A stretch of DNA of 43,825 nucleotides from JAVBUY01 sp031552735. Its GTDB lineage: Bacteria > Bacillota > Clostridia > Christensenellales > Aristaeellaceae. Each line of letters begins with the position of its first letter. Position 1 is the stretch's first letter. This document shows, in pieces, positions 1-8,705 of this stretch. Location: contig JAVBMF010000010.1 of the NCBI GenBank assembly GCA_031552735.1, forward strand, positions 1 through 43,825. Reading direction: 5' to 3'. The notes under the pieces are model-generated. The model worked only from the letters and a program-made list of their open reading frames with translations, did not search any database and was not told where the DNA came from. Both the position numbers and the translations under genes were made by a program.

Positions 1-124
1 CCCAAGGCGGAGAGCCACCGTTACAGGGCGTCGAGTGGGCATCTGGGCAAACCGGGTGTCAATGAGAGTGGTACCGCGAAAGGCTACGCCTTGCGTCTCT
101 TGATTGGACGCGAGGCTTTTATTT
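1..124 (+). promoter_or_regulatory. T-box leader of leuS, 3' part only
   Basis: The conserved T-box sequence (GAGAGTGGTACCGCG, about 64-78) is followed by an intrinsic terminator: stem 88-97 pairs with 107-116 (one G-U pair), with a T-rich tail at 117-124. This is the antiterminator/terminator half of a T-box riboswitch. In this family, uncharged tRNA pairs with the T-box bulge and prevents termination. The position directly before leuS implies tRNA-Leu as the ligand. The specifier loop would lie left of the window edge, so the codon read cannot be confirmed here. Confidence 0.88.
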
Positions 125-145
125 ATCAAAAGGAGCGAGAGCAAC

Positions 146-2569
146 ATGTCGAATCGTGAATTACCCGCCTATACGCCGGCATCGATCGAGAAGAAGTGGC
201 AGAAGCACTGGGACGCGCAGGGCAGTTTTTGCGCGGAGTCGGGCACCGAGAAGCCCAAGTTCTACGGGCTGATCGAGTTCCCGTATCCCTCGGGCGCGGG
301 GCTGCACGTGGGGCATCCGCGCTCCAACACCGCCATGGACATCATCGCCAGAAAGCGGCGCATGGAGGGCTACAACGTGCTCTACCCGATGGGGTGGGAT
401 GCATTTGGCCTGCCCACCGAGAATTACGCGATCAAGAACAAGGTGCATCCGGCGGCGGTGACGCAGGGCAATATCGATCACTTCCGCGCGCAGCTAAAGG
501 CGCTGGGCTTCTCCTTTGATTGGACGCGCGAGGTGAACACCACCGACCCGAAATACTACAAGTGGACGCAGTGGATCTTCCTGAAGCTATTCGAGCGCGG
601 CCTGGCATATAAGACCGAGATGCCCATCAACTGGTGCACCAGCTGCAAGTGCGGCCTAGCCAACGAGGAAGTGGTGGACGGCGTGTGCGAGCGCTGCGGC
701 AGCGAGGTCATCCGCCGCGTCAAGAGCCAGTGGATGCTGAAAATTACCGACTACGCGCAGAAGCTACTCGATGGACTGGACGATGTGGACTTTATCGAGA
801 AAGTCAAGATGCAGCAGCGCAACTGGATTGGCCGCAGCGAAGGCGCGGAGGTTGATTTCGCGCTTGAGGGATCGGGCGAGAAGATTCGCGTGTACACCAC
901 GCGCCCAGATACGCTGTTTGGCGCGACGTACATGGTGCTTGCGCCCGAGCATCCGCTGGTCGATCAGTTGGCAGACCGCATCACCAACATGGACGAAGTG
1001 ACCGCCTATCGCACGAACGCGGCGCGCAAAAGCGACTTTGAGCGCACCGAGATGGCCAAGGACAAGACCGGCGTGGCGCTGGGCGGCATCGCGGCCATCA
1101 ATCCGGCGACCGGAAAGCCTGTGCCGGTGTGGATCAGCGACTATGTGCTGGTGACCTATGGCACCGGCGCGATTATGGCGGTGCCCGCGCACGACGCGCG
1201 CGACTGGGAGTTCGCGAAAAAATTCGGCTTGCCCATCGTCGAGGTGGTGGCTGGCGGCGACGTGCAGGCGGAGGCGTACACCAACACCGCTGATGGCGTG
1301 CTGGTCAATTCCGGTTTCCTCAACGGCCTGCGCGTAGCCGACGCCAAGCAGCGCATCACCGACTGGCTGATGGAAAACAAGCTCGGCGAGCGCAAGGTGA
1401 ACTTCAAGCTGCGCGACTGGGTGTTCAGCCGCCAACGCTATTGGGGTGAACCGATTCCGCTGGTGCATTGCGACGCGTGCGGCTGGGTGGCTGTGCCGGA
1501 GAGCGAGCTGCCCGTGGTGCTGCCCGAGGTGCAGAATTACGAGCCGACCGACAGCGGCGAGTCCCCGCTGGCGGTGATGACCGACTGGGTGAATACCACC
1601 TGTCCGAAGTGCGGTCAGCCCGCGCACCGCGAGACCGATACCATGCCGCAATGGGCGGGCTCCAGCTGGTACTTCCTGCGCTATTGCGATCCGCACAATC
1701 CAGACATGCTGGCGGCGCTCAGCGAGCTAAAATACTGGATGCCGGTCGATTGGTACAACGGCGGCATGGAGCACACCACGCTGCACCTGCTCTACAGCCG
1801 CTTCTGGCATAAATTCCTGTACGATATCGGCGTAGTGCCCACGCCCGAACCGTACCAGAAGCGCACCTCGCACGGCATGATCCTGGGCGGCAACGGCGAG
1901 AAGATGAGTAAGTCGCGCGGCAATGTGGTCAACCCCGACGAGATCGTCGCCGAGTTGGGCGCGGACGCGTTCCGCCTGTACGAGATGTTCATGGGCGCGT
2001 TCGACCAAGCGATTCCGTGGTCGACCGAGGGCGCGCGCGGTTGCCGCCGCTTCCTGGACCGCGCGTGGCGCTTGCAAGACATGCTGGTGGATGTGGACGA
2101 GGTGTCCGAGGGCATGCGCATGACCGTGCACAGCACCATCAAGAAGGTGACCGAGGACTACGAGCGCATGAAGTTCAACACCGCGATCGCCGCGATGATG
2201 ACGCTGGTCAACGAGCTGTATGCCGCCAAGCAGGTGACAAAAGGCGAGCTGAAGGCGCTGCTGCTGCTGCTCAATCCGGTCGCGCCGCACATCACCGAGG
2301 AGATATGGCAACAGCAGGGCTATGGCACGCCGGTCTATGCGCAGCCGTGGCCGACTTGGGATGAAGCCGCGCTGGTCGCCGACACGGTGGAAATCGCCGT
2401 GCAGGTCAACGGCAAGGTGCGCGGGCGCATTGTGATCCCCGCCGACATGACCAAGGAGCAGGCCGAGGTCGAGCTGCCAAAGAACGCGCAGGTCGCGGCG
2501 CTGCTGAATGGCCAGGCGATCAAGAAGCTGATCTATGTGCCCGGGCGGTTGCTCAACATTGTGGTGTGA
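146..2569 (+). CDS. leuS: leucyl-tRNA synthetase
   Basis: Cytoplasmic class I aminoacyl-tRNA synthetase that charges tRNA-Leu. The 807-residue product has the HIGH-type motif HVGH at residues 54-57, paired zinc-binding CxxC motifs in the insert near residues 164-185, the CP1 editing-domain signature TTRPDTLFGA, and KMSKS at 586-590. Length and domain order are normal for bacterial LeuS. The ATG at 146 was chosen because AGGAGCGAG at 131-139 lies just upstream; the reading frame stays open to a TTG at 104, but that lies inside the leader terminator. Expression should be controlled by the T-box. The stop overlaps or nearly touches the next gene, so leuS and the acetyltransferase are probably co-transcribed. 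Confidence 0.98.
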   Translation: MSNRELPAYTPASIEKKWQKHWDAQGSFCAESGTEKPKFYGLIEFPYPSGAGLHVGHPRSNTAMDIIARKRRMEGYNVLYPMGWDAFGLPTENYAIKNKVHPAAVTQGNIDHFRAQLKALGFSFDWTREVNTTDPKYYKWTQWIFLKLFERGLAYKTEMPINWCTSCKCGLANEEVVDGVCERCGSEVIRRVKSQWMLKITDYAQKLLDGLDDVDFIEKVKMQQRNWIGRSEGAEVDFALEGSGEKIRVYTTRPDTLFGATYMVLAPEHPLVDQLADRITNMDEVTAYRTNAARKSDFERTEMAKDKTGVALGGIAAINPATGKPVPVWISDYVLVTYGTGAIMAVPAHDARDWEFAKKFGLPIVEVVAGGDVQAEAYTNTADGVLVNSGFLNGLRVADAKQRITDWLMENKLGERKVNFKLRDWVFSRQRYWGEPIPLVHCDACGWVAVPESELPVVLPEVQNYEPTDSGESPLAVMTDWVNTTCPKCGQPAHRETDTMPQWAGSSWYFLRYCDPHNPDMLAALSELKYWMPVDWYNGGMEHTTLHLLYSRFWHKFLYDIGVVPTPEPYQKRTSHGMILGGNGEKMSKSRGNVVNPDEIVAELGADAFRLYEMFMGAFDQAIPWSTEGARGCRRFLDRAWRLQDMLVDVDEVSEGMRMTVHSTIKKVTEDYERMKFNTAIAAMMTLVNELYAAKQVTKGELKALLLLLNPVAPHITEEIWQQQGYGTPVYAQPWPTWDEAALVADTVEIAVQVNGKVRGRIVIPADMTKEQAEVELPKNAQVAALLNGQAIKKLIYVPGRLLNIVV

Positions 2570-2571
2570 GC

Positions 2572-3099
2572 ATGCGCGTTGAGCAAGCAACCATAGACGA
2601 CCTGACAGAGATCGCCGCGCTGTATGACGACGTGGCCGATGCTTTGCAGCGCAGCCCCACCAACTGGGCGGGCTGGCGCAAGGGCGTGTATCCCACGCGC
2701 GCGGAGGCCGAGGCGGCACTGCCAAATGGCACGCTGTACATCCTGCGCGACGCGACAGGCGCCATCGCCGCCACCGCGATCCTCAATCACGACCAGCCCG
2801 AGCCATACCTCGCGCTCGCTTGGCCGATCGCCGCGACCGGCGACGCCGTGGCGGTGGTGCATACCTTCATGACGCGGCCGGACAGCCTGCGCCGTGGCTT
2901 TGGGGCACAGATGCTGCGCCAGCTGCATGATCTGGCGAAAGCGCAGGGCTGCCGTTGCGTGCGGCTGGATACCTATCAGCACAACGGACCAGCCAAGGCG
3001 CTATACGAAAAACTGGGGTATCAGCGTGTCGGACTGGTCGATCTGGGGTTCGGCGCATATGGTCTGGACCTCTATCAGTGTTACGAGCTGCCGCTGTAG
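2572..3099 (+). CDS. GNAT-family N-acetyltransferase
   Basis: A 175-residue single-domain protein of the GCN5-related acetyltransferase type. The region VVHTFMTRPDSLRRGFGAQM fits beta-4 and the acetyl-CoA pyrophosphate loop (R-x-x-G-x-G/A), and LDTYQHNGPAKALYEKLGY is the typical C-terminal GNAT strand-helix. The acceptor substrate cannot be read from the sequence. The ATG at 2572 lies two bases after the leuS stop; a GTG at 2566 overlapping that stop is an equally possible start, and neither has a clear Shine-Dalgarno. The closeness suggests translational coupling to leuS, though nothing shows a functional link with leucylation. Confidence 0.85.
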   Translation: MRVEQATIDDLTEIAALYDDVADALQRSPTNWAGWRKGVYPTRAEAEAALPNGTLYILRDATGAIAATAILNHDQPEPYLALAWPIAATGDAVAVVHTFMTRPDSLRRGFGAQMLRQLHDLAKAQGCRCVRLDTYQHNGPAKALYEKLGYQRVGLVDLGFGAYGLDLYQCYELPL

Positions 3100-3116
3100 C
3101 GAAAGGGAGAAGCAGA

Positions 3117-3956
3117 ATGTCCAAAGCAAAGAAGCCGGTCATCGCGCTGCTGTACGACTTCGACAAGACGCTGTCGCCGCGCGACATGCAGGAGTACAGC
3201 TTCATCCCCAAGCTGGGCATTGAGCCCAACGCGTTCTGGCAAGAATGCGCGACACTGGCCAAGGCGCACCATATGGACAAGATATTGACCTATCTGTACC
3301 TGATGATCGACCGGGCACGCGCGGCGCACCAGCCGATCCGCCGCGACGACTTTGTGAAGCTGGGCGCGGACATCGCGTTCTTCCCCGGTGTCGCCGACTG
3401 GTTTGACCGCATCGGCGCGCTGGGCGACGAGATGGGCCTGACCATCGAGCATTACATCATCTCCTCCGGCTTGAAGGAGATCATCGAAGGCTCGGCGATC
3501 TATAAGCGATTCAAAGAAGTATACGCCTGCGAGTTTTTCTACGATGCGTCGGGCGTGGCGGTGTGGCCCCGCGCGGTGGTCAACTATACCACAAAGACGC
3601 AGTTTCTTTTCCGCGTGAACAAAGGCGTGCTCGACGTATCCGATGACGACGCGCTGAACCGGTACACGCCGGAGGACGAGCGCCGCGTGCCGTTCCGCAA
3701 CATGATCTACATCGGCGACGGATTGACCGACGTGCCCTGTATGAAGCTGGTCAAGGTCAACGGTGGGCATTCCATTGCGGTGTATGCCGCCAAAGGTCGC
3801 GCCAAGGTCGAACCGCTGCTGTCCGCTGGCCGCGTAGACTTTATCGCCCCGGCGGACTACAGCGCAGGCAAGGAGCTGGAGGGCCTGATGGCGCAGATAT
3901 TGCGGAAGCTGGCCATTGACAACCAGTTGCAGGCGGAAAGAAAAAGGCAAGGATAG
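3117..3956 (+). CDS. HAD-superfamily phosphatase
   Basis: A 279-residue cytoplasmic hydrolase. The nucleophile motif I is DFDKTLS with D14 and D16, the pattern of phosphoserine-phosphatase-like HAD enzymes that form a phospho-aspartate intermediate. A late motif GDGLTDVPCMKL supplies the Mg-binding acidic residues. The stretch between them (IEHYIISSGLKEIIEG) resembles motif II with Ser. The open frame runs to 2955, but the ATG at 3117 follows AAAGGGAGAAG and starts the protein just before the core strand, so it was chosen. It lies 17 bases after the acetyltransferase and is probably the last gene of the leuS transcript. Substrate unknown. Confidence 0.88.
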   Translation: MSKAKKPVIALLYDFDKTLSPRDMQEYSFIPKLGIEPNAFWQECATLAKAHHMDKILTYLYLMIDRARAAHQPIRRDDFVKLGADIAFFPGVADWFDRIGALGDEMGLTIEHYIISSGLKEIIEGSAIYKRFKEVYACEFFYDASGVAVWPRAVVNYTTKTQFLFRVNKGVLDVSDDDALNRYTPEDERRVPFRNMIYIGDGLTDVPCMKLVKVNGGHSIAVYAAKGRAKVEPLLSAGRVDFIAPADYSAGKELEGLMAQILRKLAIDNQLQAERKRQG

Positions 3957-4083
3957 GCTGCCGATAAACGCCCATCTGCGGCGTCGGCACATCGCCGCCC
4001 TTGTCGGTGTATTGATCATACACCTCCTGCAGATCGGCTTGTGGCCTCCACCACATCTGAGCATTTCTTGGCAGTCTATCAAT
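3957..4083 (-). pseudogene. possible antisense gene remnant
   Basis: The minus strand just beyond the HAD stop reads, without a stop, a protein-like stretch containing WWRPQADLQEVYDQYTDKGG followed by DVPTPQMGVYRQP. It is rich in aromatic and acidic residues, unlike the Arg/Ala-rich shadow frames elsewhere. It is not antisense to any plus-strand gene except at its very C-terminal end. There is no convincing start or ribosome binding site: an ATG at 4056 is in frame, but the similarity-like text begins before it. I do not recognise the family. It may be the remains of a decayed gene, or chance. Confidence 0.22.
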
Positions 4084-4088
4084 AGGGC

Positions 4089-4117
4089 TTGTCCGTGTCT
4101 TTCCGATATGGTACGAT
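4089..4117 (+). promoter_or_regulatory. promoter of the cobalamin-riboswitch operon
   Basis: A -35 element TTGTCC (4089-4094), a 17-base spacer and a -10 element TACGAT (4112-4117). Each hexamer matches four of six sigma-A consensus positions. The predicted start near 4124 lies just before the riboswitch. Confidence 0.55.
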
Positions 4118-4134
4118 ATGCACAATCGCATACA

Positions 4135-4310
4135 TCGCACAGGAGTTGTCCGCCACGGCGGGCATGAAAAGGGAAGCGGGCGAACATCCCGCGCGGTCCC
4201 GCCGCTGTAAGTGCGTGCGCGCCCCATGCGCCACTGGGCAATCGCCTGGGAAGGCGGGGCGCGCGGCAACGCGCACAAGCCAGAAGACCTGCTCCTGCTG
4301 TATCGCACGA
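4135..4310 (+). promoter_or_regulatory. cobalamin (B12) riboswitch
   Basis: The characteristic conserved segments appear in order: GGGAAGC near 4170, CGGTCCCGCCGCTGTAA near 4193-4210, GCCACTG near 4230, TGGGAAGGC near 4247, and the B12 box AAGCCAGAAGACCTGC at 4277-4292. A closing P1 stem is visible as CAGGAG (4140-4145) with CTCCTG (4292-4297). Cobalamin binding normally represses the downstream transport or synthesis genes. Here it precedes an ABC importer, which supports a corrinoid substrate. Confidence 0.93.
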
Positions 4311-4334
4311 GGGCCCTACGATGGATGGGGCGTG

Positions 4335-4412
4335 CGCAAAAGACGCTTTGTGGCGAAAACGGGCCACGGTGCGCGGCTATGCCGCGTATCGTGGCTTTTG
4401 CGTAGGAGGAGG
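4335..4412 (+). promoter_or_regulatory. candidate expression platform before the importer
   Basis: CGCAAAAG (4335-4342) is complementary to CTTTTGCG (4395-4402), which ends right next to the ribosome binding site AGGAGGAGG (4404-4412). Two shorter hairpins lie inside: GTGGC with GCCAC near 4350-4367, and CGCGGC with GCCGCG near 4372-4386. No U-run terminator is present, so control of translation initiation is more likely than transcription termination. Confidence 0.4.
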
Positions 4413-4419
4413 ACGGGAT

Positions 4420-5352
4420 ATGAAACGGTTCTTGGCGGGGGTTCTGGTGGTTCTATTGGTGTGCGCGGGCGCAGTGGGCGCGTGGGCGCAGGAAGCAAGC
4501 GCGCCGCAGCGCATCGTGGTGCTGCCGGTGTGGGCCAGCGAGATGCTGTTGGAGATGATCGGACCCGAACGCATCGTCGGCCTATCGGCCTGGGGCGACA
4601 ACGCGGTGCTGTCCGCGACCAGCGAGTTGGCCAAGCAGGTGGAGGGCCGTGTGGCGTCCAACAACGTCGAGGGCATCCTGATGCTGGCACCCGATCTGGT
4701 GATCATCGACTCGTTTTCGGACTTCGACGGGTCGCTGGGTGAAATGTTGCAAGGCGCGGGCGTCACCTGTCTGCGTGCGGAGTCGCCCATGGACTTGCAG
4801 AGCGTAATGAGCAGCCTGACGCTGCTGGGCGAGCAGGTCGGCGCGGCAGACAAGGCGGAACACATGCGCCAGACGATGCAGGCTACGCTGGCGGATGTCG
4901 CGGTCAAGGTCGCACAGATTCCGGCGGAACAACGCGTGCACGCAATGTTTTATGAGGATTATTATGACCCCAACGGCACCTCGGCGGGCATGCTGTGCGC
5001 GTATGGCCCGGGCTCAACCTTTGATGCGATTTGCGCGGCGGCAGGGGTGATCAACGTGTGCACCGCCGAGAACTATAGCCCGGTGAGCAAGGAGAAGATC
5101 GTTGCTGAGTGGAAGCCCGAGCTGCTCATTGTGCCCGGCATCCGCTATGACGCCAGCTTTACGCCCATCGAGGACGGCGGGCAGTCGATACGCGAGGGCA
5201 TTTTGGCTGACGTGATTCTGGCCGACCTGCCCGCTGTCAAGCAGCAGCGCGTGGCTGCGCTGACCGAGAGCTATCGCGGCTCCACCTCGCAGTACATGGC
5301 GCAGGCGGTGGTCGAGTTGGCCAAGCTGGCCTACCCGGAGCTGTGCCAATGA
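4420..5352 (+). CDS. btuF: corrinoid-type ABC transporter substrate-binding protein
   Basis: A 310-residue exported binding protein of the BtuF/FhuD/FecB class III family. The N-terminus MKRFLAGVLVVLLVCAGAVG is a signal sequence; cleavage after AWA is likely. The Cys in LLVC is poorly placed for a lipobox, so lipid anchoring is uncertain. The first lobe has the pattern seen in this family: PQRIVVLPVWASEMLLEM, then GNN-like VASNNVEGILMLAPDLVI. The start at 4420 follows AGGAGGAGG by seven bases; the frame is open further upstream inside the riboswitch. The riboswitch supports vitamin B12 or another corrinoid as ligand over a siderophore. Its TGA overlaps the permease ATG. Confidence 0.85.
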   Translation: MKRFLAGVLVVLLVCAGAVGAWAQEASAPQRIVVLPVWASEMLLEMIGPERIVGLSAWGDNAVLSATSELAKQVEGRVASNNVEGILMLAPDLVIIDSFSDFDGSLGEMLQGAGVTCLRAESPMDLQSVMSSLTLLGEQVGAADKAEHMRQTMQATLADVAVKVAQIPAEQRVHAMFYEDYYDPNGTSAGMLCAYGPGSTFDAICAAAGVINVCTAENYSPVSKEKIVAEWKPELLIVPGIRYDASFTPIEDGGQSIREGILADVILADLPAVKQQRVAALTESYRGSTSQYMAQAVVELAKLAYPELCQ

Positions 5353-6386
5353 GTCCCCATCCACGCAAAAACCGCACATTCTTTGGCGCGCTGGTTGCGG
5401 TGATTTTGCTACTGGTCTGCGTGCTGGTGTGCACCGCGCTGGGCACGGTGCACATCGACTTGCGCGTGGTCGCGCGCTGCCTGCTGGGCAAAACCGATGG
5501 CATCGATCCGGGCGTGCGCACAGCCGTGATGATGATTCGTCTGCCGCGCGTGCTGATTGGCGGCGCGGCGGGGGCAGGGTTGGCGGTGGCCGGTGTGACC
5601 ATGCAAGGCGTGTTCCGCAATCCGCTGGCCGATCCGGGCGTGCTGGGCGTATCGGCAGGGGCGGGGCTGGGCGCGCTACTGGCGATGACCACAGGCATCG
5701 CGTCGTTCGCGATGCTGCCGCTCTGCGCGTTTGGCGGCGCGATGCTGTCGATGGCGGTTATTCTGGGCATCGCGGCCGCGACCCGCAGGCAAGGCGGCGC
5801 GGTGACGCTGGTGATGGCGGGCATGGCGGTTAGCGCGCTGTGCGCGGCGCTGACATCGCTGCTATTGACGCGCAGCAACGAGTACCAAGTATCCAGCTAC
5901 ATCTTCTGGACCATGGGTGGACTGGCAAATCGGCGCTGGGAGCATTTGTGGATCATTGCGCCGCCGGTGGCGCTGGCGCAGACCGTACTGGTGGCAATCG
6001 CGCCGCGATTGGACGTGCTGCTGCTCGGTGACGAGCAAGCGCAGGCGCTGGGCGTTCGCCCGTTGGCCACGCGCGTGGCGCTGATGCTGCTTGCTTCGCT
6101 GTGTACAGCGGTGGTGGTGTCAGTCACGGGGCTGATCGGCTTTGTCGGACTGATCGTGCCGCATATTGTGCGCATCCTGATCGGGCCCAAGCACCGGCGG
6201 CTGATGCTGGTCAGCGCGGCGGGCGGTGCGATGTTCCTGATGTTGTGTGATCTGACTGTGCGCTTGATCGGCACCAGCAAGGGCGGCGAGCTATCGGTCG
6301 GTGTGGTCACTGCGCTGCTGGGCGCGCCGTTCTTCCTGTTTTTGCTGCTGCGCGGTGTTCGCAAGGGAGGTGGCGTGCTTGGCTGA
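5349..6386 (+). CDS. btuC: corrinoid-type ABC transporter permease (BtuC/FecCD family)
   Basis: A 345-residue polytopic membrane protein. The family signature GVTMQGVFRNPLADPGVLGVS is evident about residues 80-100, followed by alternating hydrophobic segments consistent with the ten-helix BtuC fold. ISVTGLIGFVGLIVPHI-like text (VSVTGLIGFVGLIVPHIVR) is the cytoplasmic coupling region that contacts the ATPase. The ATG at 5349 overlaps the binding protein's TGA (ATGA), indicating translational coupling; an in-frame GTG at 5343 is less likely. Two copies are expected to pair with two copies of the following ATPase. Confidence 0.92.
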   Translation: MSPHPRKNRTFFGALVAVILLLVCVLVCTALGTVHIDLRVVARCLLGKTDGIDPGVRTAVMMIRLPRVLIGGAAGAGLAVAGVTMQGVFRNPLADPGVLGVSAGAGLGALLAMTTGIASFAMLPLCAFGGAMLSMAVILGIAAATRRQGGAVTLVMAGMAVSALCAALTSLLLTRSNEYQVSSYIFWTMGGLANRRWEHLWIIAPPVALAQTVLVAIAPRLDVLLLGDEQAQALGVRPLATRVALMLLASLCTAVVVSVTGLIGFVGLIVPHIVRILIGPKHRRLMLVSAAGGAMFLMLCDLTVRLIGTSKGGELSVGVVTALLGAPFFLFLLLRGVRKGGGVLG

Positions 6387-7158
6387 TCTGCTTCAGGCGC
6401 TGGGCATACACTACGCGGCGGTGTCAGCCGATGGGGAAAAGCGCATCCTGCGCGATGTGAGCCTGACCGCGCAGGGCGGCGAGGTGCTGGGGCTGGTGGG
6501 CCCCAACGGCGCGGGCAAAACCACGCTGCTGAAAGCTTTGGCGGGGCTGCTCCCTACGCAGGGCGAGGTGCGCATGGCAGGCAGGCCACTATCGCAATGG
6601 AAGCCGCGCGACTGGGCAAAACAGTGCGCCTATATGCACCAGGATACGCAGGTGCCGTTCGCCTTTACCGCGCGGCAAGTGGCGGAGATGGGGCGATTCC
6701 CGCATCGGCGCACATTGGGCGTACTGGGCGCGCAGGATGCGGCCATCGTGGACGCCGCACTCAGCGACTCGGCGTGCGCGGACTTTGCCGACCAGTCTGT
6801 GACGCAGCTGTCCGGTGGCGAACGCCAGCGGGTGATGCTGGCACGCGCGCTGGCACAGCAGACACCGGTGCTGTTGCTGGATGAACCGACGGCCAGCCTG
6901 GACGCGCGTTTTACGCGGCAGGTATTTGCGCTGGCGCGGGAGTTGGCGGCGCAAGGCAAGCTGGTGGTGCTGGTGGCACATGATCTGCGCGCTGCGGCTA
7001 TGGCCTGCGATCGGGTGGTGCTGCTGGCCGAAGGCAGGGTGGTCGCGCAGGGTACACCGCGAGAGGCGTTGACCGAGGCGACGCTATCGCGCGCGTATGG
7101 CGTGCCGATCAAGGTGTTTGACAATCCCGCTGGGCAGTGGGACTATTACATGGAATAA
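6379..7158 (+). CDS. btuD: corrinoid-type ABC transporter ATP-binding protein
   Basis: A 259-residue nucleotide-binding subunit. Walker A GPNGAGKTT is at 41-49, the signature LSGGERQRV starts at 144, Walker B with the catalytic Glu (LLDEP) is at 166-170, and the switch His is in VAHD. The frame is open to 6301 inside the permease gene, but TTG at 6379 is the best start. GGGAGGTGG sits a few bases upstream, the start overlaps the permease stop by eight bases, and the protein then begins at the normal N-terminus. It powers the BtuFCD-like importer. A strong bidirectional terminator follows. Confidence 0.92.
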   Translation: MADLLQALGIHYAAVSADGEKRILRDVSLTAQGGEVLGLVGPNGAGKTTLLKALAGLLPTQGEVRMAGRPLSQWKPRDWAKQCAYMHQDTQVPFAFTARQVAEMGRFPHRRTLGVLGAQDAAIVDAALSDSACADFADQSVTQLSGGERQRVMLARALAQQTPVLLLDEPTASLDARFTRQVFALARELAAQGKLVVLVAHDLRAAAMACDRVVLLAEGRVVAQGTPREALTEATLSRAYGVPIKVFDNPAGQWDYYME

Positions 7159-7170
7159 GGCAGACATACA

Positions 7171-7199
7171 AAAAACCGCGAGTATCTCGCGGTTTTTTT
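7171..7199. terminator. bidirectional intrinsic terminator
   Basis: A perfect stem CCGCGAG (7176-7182) with CTCGCGG (7186-7192), flanked by an A-run on the left and seven T on the right. It ends the importer operon and, on the other strand, the convergent MFS gene. Confidence 0.92.
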
Positions 7200-7206
7200 G
7201 TTGCGC

Positions 7207-8394
7207 TTACGCCGCCTGTTTCTCGCGCATCAGCGCCAGACTGAGCAATGCGGCAATCAGTCCCACGCCGCCCATCACCCAGAAGTTGCATTGATAGCCG
7301 AAGCCCGCGCCGCCGCCCGCCTCCTGCGTACACGCCTGCACCAGCACACCGGCAAGCGTGGGACCGGCAAACATGCCGATGCTGTACAGCGACTGATAGA
7401 TGCCCATGCCAATGCCGCGCCGCTCGGCGGGGATGTCGCGTATGCACAGCGCCAGCAGGATGGGCGCGATGCAGCCCAAGCCGATGCCGCACAGCGACTG
7501 CAAGCACAGCATTTGCCAGAACGCGGTGGTCATCGGCATAAACAGGCAGGAGGCCGCCATGCACAAAAAGCCCAGCGCGCACACCGCGGCCTTGCCTATG
7601 CGAGGCACCACATAGCGCGCCGCCAGATACGACACCAGCACATTGGGCAGCAGATGCATGGTGGACAGCAGGCCAAGCAGCGAGGTGCCGGCGTGCAGCA
7701 TCTCCTGCGCCCAGGTCGGGCTGAAGCCATACAGCGTGGCATAGATGATCAGTTGCATGAGAATGGACAGAATGGACGCGACCCACAGCGAGCGGCTCTT
7801 AAAACTGCTGAGCAGCGCGGAGGTGGTCGGCGGCTCGGTGGTGGGGCGCACATCGCGCACAAACAGCGTGCAGACCGTGCCGATCACCCCAGCGGCGATG
7901 GCCAGCGCAAACGCGCTGCGCACCCCGGCACGTTGCGCGACTTCGCTGCCGATCAGCGTGCCGATCAACTGCGCGCCATACATGCAGGAGGACAGCGCGC
8001 CCATGCGCTGCGTGCTTTGCGTCTGCGCCCCATAGCTGGCGTACAGCACACTGTAGCAGACCCAAGCGGCCGCCGATGCCCCGGCAATGCTGCGGCCGAT
8101 GCGCGCGACCTCCGGCGTACCCGCGCGGAACAAAACCAGCGCGGCCAGCGCGCCCAGCGCCGAGCCAAGTGTCAAAAACGGCTTGCGCCGCCGCAGTTTG
8201 TCGGATGCGAAGCCGATCGGGATGCGCAGCAGCAACTGTACCAGCCCATAGCTGCCAACAATCAGCCCCGCCATCACCGGCGTGGCCCCCAGCACGTTTT
8301 TCGCGTATCCTGCCAGCAGTACGGGATAGGTGTATAACGCAAACCAAAACAGCGAAGTGGCCGTAAAAAACAAAAACATGTCGCGGCGCTTCAT
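7207..8394 (-). CDS. MFS transporter
   Basis: A 395-residue major facilitator protein with about twelve hydrophobic helices. The conserved loop 2-3 motif appears as GFASDKLRRRKPFL, matching the MFS motif A (G-x-x-x-D-R/K-x-G-R-R/K), with a second half after the central charged loop VRDVRPTTEPP. Its relatives are usually drug or metabolite effluxers, but the substrate cannot be inferred. The minus-strand frame opens to 8532, but the ATG at 8394 has GAGG eight bases upstream while the ATG at 8415 has none, so 8394 was chosen. The gene is alone, facing the importer across a shared terminator. Confidence 0.88.
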   Translation of the reverse strand: MKRRDMFLFFTATSLFWFALYTYPVLLAGYAKNVLGATPVMAGLIVGSYGLVQLLLRIPIGFASDKLRRRKPFLTLGSALGALAALVLFRAGTPEVARIGRSIAGASAAAWVCYSVLYASYGAQTQSTQRMGALSSCMYGAQLIGTLIGSEVAQRAGVRSAFALAIAAGVIGTVCTLFVRDVRPTTEPPTTSALLSSFKSRSLWVASILSILMQLIIYATLYGFSPTWAQEMLHAGTSLLGLLSTMHLLPNVLVSYLAARYVVPRIGKAAVCALGFLCMAASCLFMPMTTAFWQMLCLQSLCGIGLGCIAPILLALCIRDIPAERRGIGMGIYQSLYSIGMFAGPTLAGVLVQACTQEAGGGAGFGYQCNFWVMGGVGLIAALLSLALMREKQAA

Positions 8395-8705
8395 GGGACG
8401 ATCCTCGTGCTTCATAAAATAGCGGGAAGCCGACAAATGCAAAGAAAGCCAATTTGCCGGGCGCCCTTTCTTTTTATCACGATTTGCGCACAATAGCAAG
8501 CCGAGTAAACCAAGTTGGATATTTCTGGGCAACGAAATTGTAGCAAATCGCTTTGGCGTGCGTCATGCGTGGCGCGAAAAACGAGCATCCGCATTACCAA
8601 GGAAAAATGAAAAACGGCGATTTTGCTGCACTTGTCTTGCGCCGCCGTCGCATAAAGCACCGCCGGACGGACACAATGACGTCGTGGATGAACGGAGGTG
8701 CGGCT
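8395..8705. other. intergenic region between divergent genes
   Basis: This stretch separates the MFS gene (-) from the YwmB-like gene (+) and should hold both promoters. I see no hexamer pair good enough to name on either strand. The plus frame leading into the YwmB-like gene is open here (from 8553), but its text is Arg-rich and has no ribosome binding site. Nothing else was recognised. Confidence 0.4.

Noticed and set aside
764..1696. Long minus-strand open frame inside leuS
   Set aside because: It is antisense to a certain gene and its His/Arg/Gln/Ala-rich text is the usual shadow of GC-rich coding DNA.
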